Origin: Mangrovibacterium lignilyticum
GTDB lineage: Bacteria; Bacteroidota; Bacteroidia; Bacteroidales; Prolixibacteraceae
Direction of reading: 5' to 3'
NCBI RefSeq assembly: GCF_010882175.1
Contig: NZ_WKLH01000002.1
Location: 124,001 to 188,000, forward strand
Length of the DNA: 64,000 nt
A program made the position numbers and the translations under genes. Shown piece after piece: positions 9,980 through 19,458 of this stretch. Numbering within the stretch: position 1 is the first letter of the stretch; every line of letters starts with the position of its first letter. The notes beneath the pieces were generated by a model. The model saw nothing but the letters and a program-made list of their open reading frames with translations. It had not been told where the DNA came from and searched no databases.

Positions 9980-11110
9980 ATGAGAGCATACATTCGAAAT
10001 ATATGCGTACTGGCTTGTGCATTTTATGCTGTAGCCTGTACTCCGGCAGAAAAGGTAGAAAAACCTTCGACCCTGAAAGATGCATTTGCCGGCAGGTTTT
10101 ATATCGGCGCGGCCTTAGACTCTGTTCAGATTAACGGGAAAGACACCGCAGCAATTCGCGTTGTGCAAGAGCAGTTCAATGCGATTGTGCCTGAGAACTG
10201 CATGAAAAGTGAGAACATTCAGCCTCAGGAAGGCATGTTCGACTTTGCACTTCCCGACAAATTTGTGGCGTTTGGTGAGCAGAACGATATGTTTGTTACC
10301 GGGCATACGTTGATCTGGCATTCGCAAACACCGCCTTGGTTTTTCGTTGACAGTCTGGGAAATGATGTGTCGCGCGAGGTGATGATCGAGCGGATGAAAA
10401 CGCATATTGAAACGGTTGTTGGCCGCTACAAAGGGCGCATAAAAGGTTGGGATGTGGTGAATGAGGCTGTGTTGGACGACGGCTCATTCCGTCAGAGTAA
10501 GTTCTTCCAACTTGTTGGCGACGATTTTATCCGCCTGGCTTTTGAGTTTGCGCATGAAGCCGATCCCGATGCTGAGCTGTATTACAACGATTACTCGATG
10601 GCTAATCCGGGTAAACGGGAAGGGGTGGTTGCCATGGTGAAGAAGTTGCAACAGGAAGGTGTTCGCATCGACGGAATTGGCATGCAGGCCCACATTGGAC
10701 TTGAACATCCGGATATTAATGAATTCGAAAAGAGCATTGAAGCATTCAGCGCGCTTGGTGTGAAGGTGATGATAACCGAGTTGGATTTAACGCTCTTGCC
10801 ATTCCCCGATATGAATGTTGGGGCAGAGGTTTCGGCCAGTTTCGAATACCAACAGCAAATGGATCCTTACAAAGAAGGTCTGCCTGATTCGGTCAATGTG
10901 CAATTTGAAAAGCGTTACCTCGACTTTTTCAACCTGTTTCTGAAGCATCAGGATGTGATTTCGCGGGTGACCCAGTGGGGGGTGAATGATGCCCAGAGCT
11001 GGCGGAACTACTGGCCAATCGATGGTCGTACCGATTATCCGCTGTTGTTTGATCGCGATAACAATCCCAAACCGGTGGTGGCGAAGATTATTGAGTTGGC
11101 AAACGACTAA
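9980..11110 (+). CDS. GH10 endo-1,4-beta-xylanase, lipoprotein
   Basis: Endo-xylanase of family GH10, which cuts the xylan backbone with retention. I choose the ATG at 9980 rather than the in-frame ATG at 9953 because it gives a proper lipoprotein signal (MRAYIRN, hydrophobic stretch, lipobox AVAC with Cys20) and avoids overlap with the transporter. The single catalytic (beta/alpha)8 domain spans about residues 30-375. Acid/base Glu162 is in WDVVNEAV, nucleophile Glu267 in ITELDL, with [11 protein letters not shown] upstream of both. No carbohydrate-binding module is inserted. As a lipoprotein it probably sits on the outer membrane or in the periplasm. Ten bp separate it from the transporter stop; it is the last gene of this operon. 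Confidence 0.95.
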   Translation: MRAYIRNICVLACAFYAVACTPAEKVEKPSTLKDAFAGRFYIGAALDSVQINGKDTAAIRVVQEQFNAIVPENCMKSENIQPQEGMFDFALPDKFVAFGEQNDMFVTGHTLIWHSQTPPWFFVDSLGNDVSREVMIERMKTHIETVVGRYKGRIKGWDVVNEAVLDDGSFRQSKFFQLVGDDFIRLAFEFAHEADPDAELYYNDYSMANPGKREGVVAMVKKLQQEGVRIDGIGMQAHIGLEHPDINEFEKSIEAFSALGVKVMITELDLTLLPFPDMNVGAEVSASFEYQQQMDPYKEGLPDSVNVQFEKRYLDFFNLFLKHQDVISRVTQWGVNDAQSWRNYWPIDGRTDYPLLFDRDNNPKPVVAKIIELAND

Positions 11111-11177
11111 TGAGGCTGCCTAAAAAGGCGGATTGAATAGATTTCAACTTATAAATTGAAGAGCGACCTTGAGATTT

Positions 11178-11236
11178 ACCCTACCAACCACCCTTGAAGG
11201 GTAGGCTAAAAGTCCCCTTCAAGGGATTTAGGGGTG
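11178..11236. repeat. REP-like inverted repeat between GH10 and GH43
   Basis: In the 180-bp gap after the GH10 gene, CCCTTGAAGGG (11191-11201) and CCCTTCAAGGG (11215-11225) are exact reverse complements and can form an 11-bp stem. Flanking CCTACC/GGTAGG and AGTCCCC/GGGGTG segments enlarge the dyad. No T-run follows, so it is not a standard terminator. The C/G-rich 'CCCTTCAAGGG' style is common for intergenic palindromic repeats of Bacteroidota. Only one copy is seen in this window. Confidence 0.6.
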
Positions 11237-11290
11237 ACGAAATCTTGGGCATCTAGATAGAGAAAAGAATAAATCAAAACATACAATACA

Positions 11291-12271
11291 ATGAAAAAAG
11301 CAAGATACCTCGTTCCGCATTTATACACGGCCGACCCGGCAGCCCACGTGTTTAACGGAAAATTGTACATTTACCCTTCGCACGATGTGGAGTCGGGCAT
11401 TCCCGAAAACGATAATGGCGATCACTTCGACATGCGCGATTACCACATTTTCTCGCTGGAGGACATTGAAGGAGAAGTGACGGATCACGGTGTGGGTTTG
11501 GCCGTGAAAGATATTCCCTGGGCAGGTCGTCAGTTGTGGGATTGCGATGCGGCTTACAAGGATGGCAAGTATTACCTCTATTTCCCGCTGAAGGATCAAA
11601 CCGATATTTTCCGCATTGGTGTGGCTACGAGCGACAAGCCGGAGGGACCTTTCGTGCCGGAAGAGGCGCCGATGAAGGGCAGTTACTCCATCGACCCCTG
11701 CGTGTTTTGCGACGACGATGGTTCGCACTACATGTATTTTGGAGGTTTGTGGGGAGGGCAGCTGCAACGATACCGCAACAATAAAGCGCTCGAATGTGCA
11801 GCCTTTCCTGCCGATGATGAGCCGGCTTTGCCTTCGCGCGCTGTCAGGTTGAGCGACGATATGATGGAATTCGGTGAAGAACCACGCGAACTGATTATTT
11901 TAGATGAAAACGGTGAAGCGATAAAAGCAGGAGATGCCGATCGCCGTTTCTTCGAAGCTTCGTGGATGCACAAATACCAGGGCAACTATTACTTCTCGTA
12001 CTCAACCGGCGATACGCACAAGTTGTGCTATGCTGTGGGCGATAATCCTTACGGCCCGTTCACCTACCAGGGAGTGATTCTGACTCCTGTTGTGGGTTGG
12101 ACCACGCATCACTGTATAGTTGAATTCAAAGGGAAATGGTATTTGTTCCATCACGACTGCGTGCCGTCGGGCGGAAAAACCTGGTTGCGTAGTTTGAAAG
12201 TTGTTGAGTTGGAATATGATGAAGACGGCACGATCAAAACCATTGAAGGTTTGGATGATGAAAGACCTTAA
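11291..12271 (+). CDS. Intracellular GH43 enzyme, single-domain (subfamily-1-like)
   Basis: GH43 enzyme of 326 residues made of the five-bladed propeller only. Probable catalytic residues are Asp15 in YTADPAAHV, Asp135 in SIDPCVFCDDDG and Glu222 in RRFFEASWMHK. There is no signal peptide, so it should act in the cytoplasm on imported xylo- or arabinoxylo-oligosaccharides. It resembles the short GH43_1-type enzymes found in Bacteroidota xylan loci, which include beta-xylosidases and arabinofuranosidases; the subfamily number is my recollection and not computed. It stands 180 bp after the GH10 operon behind a palindromic repeat, and precedes the sigma/anti-sigma pair. Confidence 0.88.
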   Translation: MKKARYLVPHLYTADPAAHVFNGKLYIYPSHDVESGIPENDNGDHFDMRDYHIFSLEDIEGEVTDHGVGLAVKDIPWAGRQLWDCDAAYKDGKYYLYFPLKDQTDIFRIGVATSDKPEGPFVPEEAPMKGSYSIDPCVFCDDDGSHYMYFGGLWGGQLQRYRNNKALECAAFPADDEPALPSRAVRLSDDMMEFGEEPRELIILDENGEAIKAGDADRRFFEASWMHKYQGNYYFSYSTGDTHKLCYAVGDNPYGPFTYQGVILTPVVGWTTHHCIVEFKGKWYLFHHDCVPSGGKTWLRSLKVVELEYDEDGTIKTIEGLDDERP

Positions 12272-12359
12272 GATGGGGATGGAAATAGCCCATGGTATGT
12301 GATGGAACCTGTTAAAAATGTTTTAGAATAGTTAAGGCTGTAGAATAGCTGTTCCAAAT

Positions 12360-12389
12360 TTTGGAATCATGGGCAAAATTCTATCTTTG
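12360..12389 (+). promoter_or_regulatory. Promoter of the ECF sigma gene
   Basis: A Bacteroidota-type promoter: TTTG at 12360-12363 (-33 element) and TATCTTTG at 12382-12389 (-7 element, consensus TAnnTTTG), 18 bp apart. Transcription would start near 12396, just ahead of the ATG at 12409. This supports 12409 as the true start rather than the TTG at 12361, which lies inside the promoter. Confidence 0.65.
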
Positions 12390-12408
12390 GTTGTGTAATA
12401 CCAAACGA

Positions 12409-12999
12409 ATGGCTAAACAGAGCGAGGATTTGCAACTGTGGAATGATTTCAGAAAGGGAGAGGAATATGCTCTTTCTGAAATCTATCGTCGCCATGCAGA
12501 TTCGCTTTACAGTTATGGTAAGAAATTTACGAGCAACAGCGAATTGGTCAAGGATACCATTCAAGACCTGTTTTTCAACCTCATTCGCACCCGGTCAAAG
12601 CTCGGAGTTACCGATAACATCTATTTTTATTTGTTGCGCTCGTATCGGCGGGCATTAACCCGAAATCTGAAGAAGACCGAGAATGCCAACGTATTTCAAC
12701 TAAATCCGGAGTTGCCGGTCATGGAGTTGAAGTATAGTTTGGAAGAAGAGTTGCTGCGAAAGGAAAAATTGGATAATCGGGAACGTATTATTCTGAATAG
12801 CCTGCAAATGCTTAGTCCCAAGCAAAGGGAGATCATCTATTACCGGTATACCTGCGATTTTGATTACGATCAGATTTGCGAGCTGATGACGCTGAAATAT
12901 GATTCGGCCCGCAAGTTGGTCTTTCGTGCGATTAAAGTTTTACGGGAGCAATTAGAGAATGACAAAAAGTTGATCTTGCTGTGCGTTAGTTTTCAGTGA
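12409..12999 (+). CDS. ECF RNA polymerase sigma factor (sigma-70 family)
   Basis: Extracytoplasmic-function sigma factor, 196 residues from the ATG at 12409. Region 2 is recognisable in LWNDFRKGEEYALSEIYRRH and the following helix with LVKDTIQDLFFNLIRTR; region 4 is the helix-turn-helix LSPKQREIIYYRYTCDFDYDQICELM. A FecR-family anti-sigma factor follows 87 bp downstream and then a TonB receptor with an STN domain, the standard FecI-FecR-FecA order. It probably recruits polymerase to the receptor promoter, and perhaps to the xylan genes, when the receptor binds its ligand. The promoter at 12360-12389 leaves only a very short leader. Confidence 0.9.
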   Translation: MAKQSEDLQLWNDFRKGEEYALSEIYRRHADSLYSYGKKFTSNSELVKDTIQDLFFNLIRTRSKLGVTDNIYFYLLRSYRRALTRNLKKTENANVFQLNPELPVMELKYSLEEELLRKEKLDNRERIILNSLQMLSPKQREIIYYRYTCDFDYDQICELMTLKYDSARKLVFRAIKVLREQLENDKKLILLCVSFQ

Positions 13000-13086
13000 A
13001 TTATATGTGTCGTTAAAAAAAATCTCAAATCCTGTCCACAAAATTTGCGGTTGAGTCTTTATCTTATTAAAAGCATAGAGGATACC

Positions 13087-14334
13087 GTGAAAAAAGAATA
13101 TCTACATTATAAAATTGAAGAATTAGTTGATAACAGCGATTTCATTGCCTGGGTTGTCAACGGAACGAATCAAGAGCTTTGGGAGCAGTTTATCAGCAAC
13201 CACCCGGATTTTGAGCCTTCGGTTAAAGAAGCTCGTCGCTTGATCGAATCATTACGTGATGAATCTGAACATTTAACATCCGAAGACTTTCATACGATCT
13301 GGCAAAACATAGAATCGTTTGATCGTTTGTACAAATCGGAACGAAGATTAAATCCAGCGAAGAAATTAATGCGTTACGCCGCGATTTTCATTGGCCTTGT
13401 CGCTGTTGGAACAGCCGTTTTTCATTATTCTCAGCAAAGCCAGCTGTCAAGCTATGTTTTCAATACCAGCCCTGAGGACGCCGATCAGCAGCAGTCGCAA
13501 ATTGTTTTGGCCGACGGAACCAAAGTACCTTTGGAAAATGAATCATCGAATATTACGATGACTGGCAATGAACAACTCATTATTGACAGCACCAGGGTCA
13601 TTGATATGACGCAGCTGGAAACGGCTGATCCGGCAAAGATGAACGAGGTGGTTATCCCTTATGGCAAACGGTCGCAGATTGTTTTAGCCGATGGAACACA
13701 TGTTTGGCTTAACGCCGGAAGTCGGTTGGCCTTTCCGAGTCAGTTTAATGGAAAACAACGGGAGATTTACCTGGAAGGGGAAGCCTATTTCGAGGTCGCT
13801 CATAACACGCAGCAACCGTTTATTGTGAATACGGATGTTATTGCTGTAAAAGTGCTGGGGACGAAGTTTAATTTATCGGCTTATGCCTCGGAGCCGGTTG
13901 CCGAGACTACGCTTTTGGAAGGAAAGGTTGCTATGGCGGATTTAACCAGGAAGCAACTTTTTAATCGGGAGACCATTCTGGCACCTAACCAAAAGGGAAC
14001 TTTTAATAAGGAACAGCGAGAGATTTCGGTGAAGGATGAACCGGATGCAGACTTGGCCATTGCGTGGATCGAAGGATGGCTGGAATTTCATCAGCAACCG
14101 CTGAGCAGTGTCATTGCGAAATTGGAACGTTACTACAATGTTCAATTTAAGGGTGTAGAAGGAAAAAATATCCTAGTAAACAGAGTCGAAGGAAAAGCAG
14201 GAAATGTGTTGATCTCCGGTAAACTTGATTTAAAAGACTCCCTGGAGCGGGTGCTCATGGTTTTGTCTGATGTGAGCGGGCTGCAGTACGAAATTCAGGG
14301 AAATCAAATTAACGTAAGCATGAAACCAAATTAA
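13087..14334 (+). CDS. FecR-family anti-sigma factor (FecR + DUF4974)
   Basis: Membrane-spanning regulator that holds the ECF sigma factor inactive until signalled by the receptor. The N-terminal ~90 residues form the cytoplasmic anti-sigma domain, one TM helix follows (RYAAIFIGLVAVGTAVF), then the periplasmic FecR domain (KRSQIVLADGTHVWLNAGS ... YLEGEAYFEVAHN) and a C-terminal DUF4974 domain (WLEFHQQPLSSVIAKLERYY). There is no convenient ATG: a GTG at 13087 gives a compact start (VKKEYLHYKIEELV), while a TTG at 13045 would add 14 residues. I prefer the GTG. The DUF4974 domain is the Bacteroidota-specific partner of STN domains on TonB receptors such as the one 90 bp downstream. Confidence 0.9.
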   Translation: MKKEYLHYKIEELVDNSDFIAWVVNGTNQELWEQFISNHPDFEPSVKEARRLIESLRDESEHLTSEDFHTIWQNIESFDRLYKSERRLNPAKKLMRYAAIFIGLVAVGTAVFHYSQQSQLSSYVFNTSPEDADQQQSQIVLADGTKVPLENESSNITMTGNEQLIIDSTRVIDMTQLETADPAKMNEVVIPYGKRSQIVLADGTHVWLNAGSRLAFPSQFNGKQREIYLEGEAYFEVAHNTQQPFIVNTDVIAVKVLGTKFNLSAYASEPVAETTLLEGKVAMADLTRKQLFNRETILAPNQKGTFNKEQREISVKDEPDADLAIAWIEGWLEFHQQPLSSVIAKLERYYNVQFKGVEGKNILVNRVEGKAGNVLISGKLDLKDSLERVLMVLSDVSGLQYEIQGNQINVSMKPN

Positions 14335-14352
14335 TAAAATGAAATAAAAAGC

Positions 14353-14397
14353 CGGTAAGTCTGCCAACTTACCGACTGACGTAGTTGAAAAACTACG
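14353..14397 (+). promoter_or_regulatory. Two tandem perfect hairpins in the receptor leader
   Basis: The 90-bp gap between the anti-sigma gene and the receptor holds two adjacent perfect hairpins: CGGTAAGT (14353-14360) with ACTTACCG (14367-14374), loop of 6; and CGTAGTT (14380-14386) with AACTACG (14391-14397), closed by a GAAA tetraloop. No T-tract follows either. They could be an RNA stability or attenuation element, or an operator, in the leader of the receptor gene 28 bp downstream. Confidence 0.6.
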
Positions 14398-14424
14398 GGT
14401 GTTTAATCTAAACAATTCAAAATT

Positions 14425-17400
14425 ATGAAAAAAAATCGAACAGGGAAGTACTTCTCCGCAAGAGGTATGTCCGAAATTTTGCTGAAAATGAAACTGCTAA
14501 CTCTATTCGTGTTAATATCGTTGGTCTCCTCGGCGGCCAGCAGCTATTCGCAACAAACGAAATTTAGTTTCAAACTAAAAAACGTTACGATCAGCGAGGT
14601 TTTTCAGGAAATTGAACAAAACAGCGAATTCATATTACTTTATAACGAAAGCCAACTCAACGTTAATCGGCAAGTTAGTGTAAATGTAGAAAACGGAAAT
14701 GTTGAAACCGTTTTGGAACAAGCGCTTCAGGGTAGTGGTACCACCTACAAGATTTACGATCGCCAGATCGTTATTACGCCCAAAGAAAACCCGGACCCAT
14801 CTGTTCTACCTGTCGAACAGAAAGAAGAGAAAGAAATTAAGGGAACTGTTAAAGACCAAAAAGGAAATGCAGTGCCCGGTGCCACGGTGATTGTTAAAGG
14901 CACAACCATTGGTACAATTACCGACCCGGATGGAAATTTTATACTGGATGTTCCGGTTGATGCGCAAACCCTATCGGTTTCCTTTGTTGGAATGGAAACA
15001 CTGGACATTCCTATCGGTGTGCAGACATCTTTTCAGGTGGTGATGCAAGAATCTACTCAAGGTGTTGATGAGGTGATCGTAACCGGTGTTTTTGACCCAC
15101 GCAGCCGCATGGAAGCTTCGGTGGCTATTACTGCTATAAAATCGCAACAGATCGAACAGCTTGCAGTAACCAGTGCCGGTGATCTGTTGAAAAATGTTCC
15201 GGGTGTTTTTGTGAATACATCGATGGGCGAAATTCGGAATACCGTTTATTCGCGTGGCGTTTCAGTAGGCTCTAATGATGGTGAATCTGGCTACTACTAT
15301 GTGTCGATGCAGGAAGATGGACTGCCTGTAACCAATGCGACCTTTGGAAATTATGGGCCTGACTACTATTTGCGTCCTGATGCTACATTGGGGCGTCTGG
15401 AAGCAGTTCGAGGAGGTACCGCTTCAATCTTAGGTAATAATGCTCCGGGTGGAATTTTCAATTACGTATCGAAAACCGGGGGTGAAAAACTTGAAGGCGA
15501 AGTGCGGGCCAAGTACGGGTTGGAAGGAAATGGAAGAAATCCGTATTACCGTGCCGATTTTGATTTAGGAGGATCGCTTGACCCCGAAAGGACTTTGCGC
15601 TATAATGTTGGCGGCTTTTACCGTCGTGCCGATGGAGCTCGTTATCCTGGTTATCCGATGAACGAAGGAGGCCAACTAAAAGCTAATCTTTTAAAAATTT
15701 ATGGTACAGGAAACATTAAGTTTTACGTGAAATATTTAAACGATAAGAATGCCTGGTTTGAATTTTTGCCTTCAGTTGATTTCGATAACCCACGGTTGGC
15801 CGATGGCGTTAAGCAACATTACTCGGTGTTGATTCCACCGGTTACAGCTGACTTCAGAGTCAATCAAACGGATAAGATCGTACATTTCGATTCTACAGAT
15901 AAAATTCATTCTATCGACAAATCATTCGGTATGAATTGGGATCAAAACTTCGGAGAAGGATGGAAAATTGAGAATAAAATGCGCTATTCCATGAAAAGTT
16001 CGATCTGGAATACGACTGCTGTAGCCTATCCAATAGCGGTTGATAATCTGATCTTCCATGCTATTGCCGGAACATTGGGCCATTTTGGAACATATTCATT
16101 CAACGATTTGAAAACCGGTAATTTGTTAGGTAAAGTATTGCAATCACCAAACATCATTGACGGGAATTTTGCCGGATTCAATTTTACGATGCTGGATAGT
16201 AACTTCCCGGGAGAGTCTATTCAGGCCAATTCGCTACTCATGAACCCAGTCGTATATCTTGAAAATGAAATGGATGAATTCATCGATCAGCTGACCATCT
16301 CGAAAAAGCTGGACAACATGAGTTTCACAGGTGGATTGTATTATGCCCATTCCAAGTTGGATCAGCTATCCGGTTTTGGTGCTGCAGAATCATTCTCACA
16401 AATGACTTCCCCCCGTCCCAGCCAAACTGAAATTACACTGGAAGGATTTGATGGACAAACTTATTACGTGACTAATCCGGATGGGATTATTGGAGGTACT
16501 GCCGCAAGTGCTCCTTTCGATTATATTACAGCAACGCAAAGTCAAACAGCATTTTTCTTTGGTCACAATTGGGAAATTACCGATGACTTGAACCTGGATT
16601 GGGGAATTCGTTATGAGAGAATAGCTATAAATGGAGAAAATCAATGGGCTGCTGAAACAGCTGTCGATGATGGTGGTGCTGATGGTAATGTTTACACGCT
16701 TTACGATAATTACGAATCGGATATTGCGGAAGTGTATTCCTATGATGATCAGGTCATGAATACATTCTCGTTTTCTGCAGGGGTGAACTACAAGCTTTCT
16801 GATGTTTCTGCAGTCTATGGTCGTTATTCGCAAGGTGAGAAAGCTCCGGATTTAAGCATCTTCGTTGCCATCGATAATCAATTTGCATTAGACAACCTTG
16901 ATCCGCAAAGTCAGAAAATTCAACAGTTGGAAGTAGGTTATAAAATGAATGGCCGTAAACACCATTTATTTGTGACACCATTTTTGAGTTTTTTGAGTAA
17001 TGTGCCGCAGCAAACTACAGCTAGTGAAGACGGCAGTGTTGACGGCATGTACTCTTTGCCAACACTGTACAATGAATATCGCACTGTTGGTGTTGAAATT
17101 GAAAGTATTTATGATATTACAGATCGGTTTAGCGTACGTACTGTTGCGACGTTCCAGGATGCTGTTGCGACAAAATTCCAAACCTGGGATGTGGGAGATA
17201 ATGGAAGCAGTGATGACGTGATTATAGATTTTTCAGGAAATAAAACAGACAATAGTGCTCATGCCATATTACGTATATCTCCGAGCTACAACACCGACAA
17301 GATGTTTGTTTCTGCCGACTTCTCATACATGGGAAAACGGTCAGCTAACGTGGCTAATGCTTTTGACTTGCCATCGTATAACCAGACAAATCTGAATTTT

Positions 17401-17619
17401 GGCTATAAACTGACCTCAAAATGGCAGCTTCAGCTAAACATCAACAATGTGTTTAATCAAAATGGTGTTATGGGCTGGTCCGCACCGGGCGGTTTCCCAA
17501 GTTCACTGGACCGGCAAGGATTTACGCAGGAAGATCTGGATGCCAATCCTGATGCCGTTTATTCGACTTTAAGCTTGCCCCCAAGAGCCTATTTCCTGAC
17601 ATTGAGTTATAAATTCTAA
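14425..17619 (+). CDS. TonB-dependent outer-membrane receptor with STN signalling domain (no SusD partner)
   Basis: Outer-membrane active transporter of 1064 residues. Order of domains: signal peptide to about residue 43; STN domain about 45-118 (KFSFKLKNVTISEVFQEIE); carboxypeptidase-D regulatory-like domain about 138-208 (IKGTVKDQKGNAVPGATVIV); TonB-box-like VDEVIVTG at 214-221; plug about 225-350 (LLKNVPGVFVNTSMGE, AVRGGTASILGNNAPGG); then a 22-strand-type barrel ending in the aromatic residue F. STN matches the upstream ECF/FecR pair, so it probably both imports and senses its ligand. It lacks the SusC/RagA signature and no SusD follows. The flanking xylanase and GH43 genes make a xylan-derived oligosaccharide the likely ligand, but a siderophore-type ligand cannot be excluded from sequence. 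Confidence 0.9.
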   Translation: MKKNRTGKYFSARGMSEILLKMKLLTLFVLISLVSSAASSYSQQTKFSFKLKNVTISEVFQEIEQNSEFILLYNESQLNVNRQVSVNVENGNVETVLEQALQGSGTTYKIYDRQIVITPKENPDPSVLPVEQKEEKEIKGTVKDQKGNAVPGATVIVKGTTIGTITDPDGNFILDVPVDAQTLSVSFVGMETLDIPIGVQTSFQVVMQESTQGVDEVIVTGVFDPRSRMEASVAITAIKSQQIEQLAVTSAGDLLKNVPGVFVNTSMGEIRNTVYSRGVSVGSNDGESGYYYVSMQEDGLPVTNATFGNYGPDYYLRPDATLGRLEAVRGGTASILGNNAPGGIFNYVSKTGGEKLEGEVRAKYGLEGNGRNPYYRADFDLGGSLDPERTLRYNVGGFYRRADGARYPGYPMNEGGQLKANLLKIYGTGNIKFYVKYLNDKNAWFEFLPSVDFDNPRLADGVKQHYSVLIPPVTADFRVNQTDKIVHFDSTDKIHSIDKSFGMNWDQNFGEGWKIENKMRYSMKSSIWNTTAVAYPIAVDNLIFHAIAGTLGHFGTYSFNDLKTGNLLGKVLQSPNIIDGNFAGFNFTMLDSNFPGESIQANSLLMNPVVYLENEMDEFIDQLTISKKLDNMSFTGGLYYAHSKLDQLSGFGAAESFSQMTSPRPSQTEITLEGFDGQTYYVTNPDGIIGGTAASAPFDYITATQSQTAFFFGHNWEITDDLNLDWGIRYERIAINGENQWAAETAVDDGGADGNVYTLYDNYESDIAEVYSYDDQVMNTFSFSAGVNYKLSDVSAVYGRYSQGEKAPDLSIFVAIDNQFALDNLDPQSQKIQQLEVGYKMNGRKHHLFVTPFLSFLSNVPQQTTASEDGSVDGMYSLPTLYNEYRTVGVEIESIYDITDRFSVRTVATFQDAVATKFQTWDVGDNGSSDDVIIDFSGNKTDNSAHAILRISPSYNTDKMFVSADFSYMGKRSANVANAFDLPSYNQTNLNFGYKLTSKWQLQLNINNVFNQNGVMGWSAPGGFPSSLDRQGFTQEDLDANPDAVYSTLSLPPRAYFLTLSYKF

Positions 17620-17636
17620 CCACATTGCGGGACATT

Positions 17637-17663
17637 AATCGGAAGGGATTTTCCTTTCCGATT
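17637..17663 (+). terminator. Hairpin after the TonB receptor, possible terminator
   Basis: Eleven base pairs between 17637-17647 and 17653-17663 (AATCGGAAGGG with CCTTTCCGATT, one G.U pair) enclose a 5-nt loop, 17 bp after the receptor stop. The downstream stretch is only mildly T-rich (ATTATTGCCC), so termination may be weak or the hairpin may protect the 3' end. Confidence 0.45.
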
Positions 17664-17762
17664 ATTGCCCTACTTTAAAAGAAATCAGTAAGTGCTTTGA
17701 CAGGCTATCTGTGATAACCCGAAAGTGTTATAACAGATGCACCCTTTTACAAAATATAGAAG

Positions 17763-19388
17763 ATGAAACAAATTATAGTCATTCTGCTGGTAATTATTTG
17801 CTATCCAATAAAAGGACAAGATGTTCCAATAAGCTTTAGTGAGTTGTCTGCCAGAAATCCATTTACCCCCTTGGAAAACAATGATGGGGCGGTTAGCTAC
17901 CAAAACCCGGTGATCCCGGGATTTTACTCCGACCCCAGCGTTTGCCGGGTGGGCGCCGACTATTATTTGATTACGAGTACTTTCGAGTACTTTCCTGCAG
18001 TTCCTGTCTTTCATAGCAAAGACCTAATTAATTGGGAGCAAATCGGACATTGTATCCACAGAAAAGATCAGTTGCCGGAAGGATTCAACTTGTTTGCAGC
18101 TACTTTACGCCATCATGATGGGGTTTTCTATATGATTACGACCAACCTTTTTGGTAAAGGAAATTTTTATGTGACTGCTACAAATCCGTCCGGACCATGG
18201 TCTGATCCAATTTGGGTGAACGCCAAAGGAATTGACCCGGATCTGTTTTTTGACGAAGATGGGAAAAGCTATATAATTACTTCAACCTTCGAACTATTTC
18301 AGATTGATTTGGATACAGGGAAACTATTAAGCGAAGGTCGAAAGGTTTGGCATGGCACCGGGGGTAGATATCCGGAAGGACCACATATCTACCTAAAAGA
18401 TGGTTTTTATTATCTGATGGCTGCAGAGGGAGGGACAGAGGAAGCGCATTGCGAAACCATTGCCCGAAGCAATTCAATCTGGGGGCCATATGCTAATAAT
18501 CCGGCTAATCCGATTTTGACCCATTGCAACGCAGCGGGTCAGGGAAAACCTATTCAAGGCGTGGGACATGCCGATATGGTAAAAGCTGAAGATGGATCTT
18601 GGTGGGTTGTGTTCCACGGTTACCGTTCTATTGCAAATAATCCGCAGCATACGCTTGGGCGCGAAACCTGCCTGGCACCAGTCAGCTGGCCTCAAAACGG
18701 ATGGCCCGTTGTGAATGGCAATGGTACCGTGAATGAAGAAATGAATTGTCCGACACTACCGTTGGTTCCGGTAAACATTGAAAGCGGAAGGCTGAACTTT
18801 GGCGAAGAGCAATTGGGGCTGGAATGGAATTACATTGGTGTTCCTGATTCACATCAATATTCCTTGACTGAGCGGAAAGGCTATTTGCGGTTGAGAGGAT
18901 CAGCCTCAAAAATTGCAGAACCCGACTCCCCAACTTTTGCAGGACGAAGATTACAGCATCTGTATTTCACAGCAACTACCAGTCTGGAGTTTGAACCTGA
19001 TAAGGATGGAGAAGAAGCAGGAATGATTCTGCTCAATAATGGTTCTTATTTCGACATGATGATTGGACGAGAAGCTGGACAGAAGTACCTGTCGGTTAAA
19101 CTGATGTTTGGCACTACTCTTTCTGAATCGGCGAGAATACCTTTGAGTTCAGGGCCAGTAACGTTAAGAATCACGGGCGAGAAATCAAGCTTTTCATTTT
19201 CATATGCACAAGATGAAGACAATTTCCAGGAAGTAGAGAAAGTAGATGCGAAGTTTTTAAGCTCTGAAACGGCTGGTGGTTTCACGGGGGTTTATGTTGG
19301 ACTGTATGCGACGGGAAATGGTGAAGCCTGCTCTTCAGATGCTGATTTTGATTGGTTTGAATATCTCCCAAAAGATAACAAACATTGA
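17763..19388 (+). CDS. Exported GH43 beta-xylosidase / arabinofuranosidase
   Basis: GH43 enzyme of 541 residues with an N-terminal signal peptide (MKQIIVILLVIICYPIKGQ, cleavage near residue 19). Catalytic acids are Asp57 in FYSDPS, Asp158 in GIDPDLFFDEDG and Glu205 in YPEGPHIY. The C-terminal ~200 residues form the same concanavalin-like domain as in the protein at 2433-4013 (FAGRRLQHLYFTAT, EEAGMILLNN), so the two are paralogues with different locations, one periplasmic or surface, one cytoplasmic. It lies 143 bp after the receptor and begins the second run of xylan genes. An imperfect dyad (17707-17735) lies in its upstream region. Confidence 0.9.
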   Translation: MKQIIVILLVIICYPIKGQDVPISFSELSARNPFTPLENNDGAVSYQNPVIPGFYSDPSVCRVGADYYLITSTFEYFPAVPVFHSKDLINWEQIGHCIHRKDQLPEGFNLFAATLRHHDGVFYMITTNLFGKGNFYVTATNPSGPWSDPIWVNAKGIDPDLFFDEDGKSYIITSTFELFQIDLDTGKLLSEGRKVWHGTGGRYPEGPHIYLKDGFYYLMAAEGGTEEAHCETIARSNSIWGPYANNPANPILTHCNAAGQGKPIQGVGHADMVKAEDGSWWVVFHGYRSIANNPQHTLGRETCLAPVSWPQNGWPVVNGNGTVNEEMNCPTLPLVPVNIESGRLNFGEEQLGLEWNYIGVPDSHQYSLTERKGYLRLRGSASKIAEPDSPTFAGRRLQHLYFTATTSLEFEPDKDGEEAGMILLNNGSYFDMMIGREAGQKYLSVKLMFGTTLSESARIPLSSGPVTLRITGEKSSFSFSYAQDEDNFQEVEKVDAKFLSSETAGGFTGVYVGLYATGNGEACSSDADFDWFEYLPKDNKH

Positions 19389-19458
19389 ATGCCAACAAAT
19401 TAAACTAAGCTTAATTGAATGATTTATGAGCTTGACTAAAACTAATAAGTTGAAGACT

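Noticed and set aside
12361-12408. TTG start giving a longer sigma factor
   Set aside because: The segment contains the TTTG/TATCTTTG promoter; the ATG at 12409 fits homologues.
14425-17619. SusC/RagA-type receptor
   Set aside because: It lacks the SusC signature after the regulatory domain and has no SusD downstream; it fits FecA-like STN receptors better.
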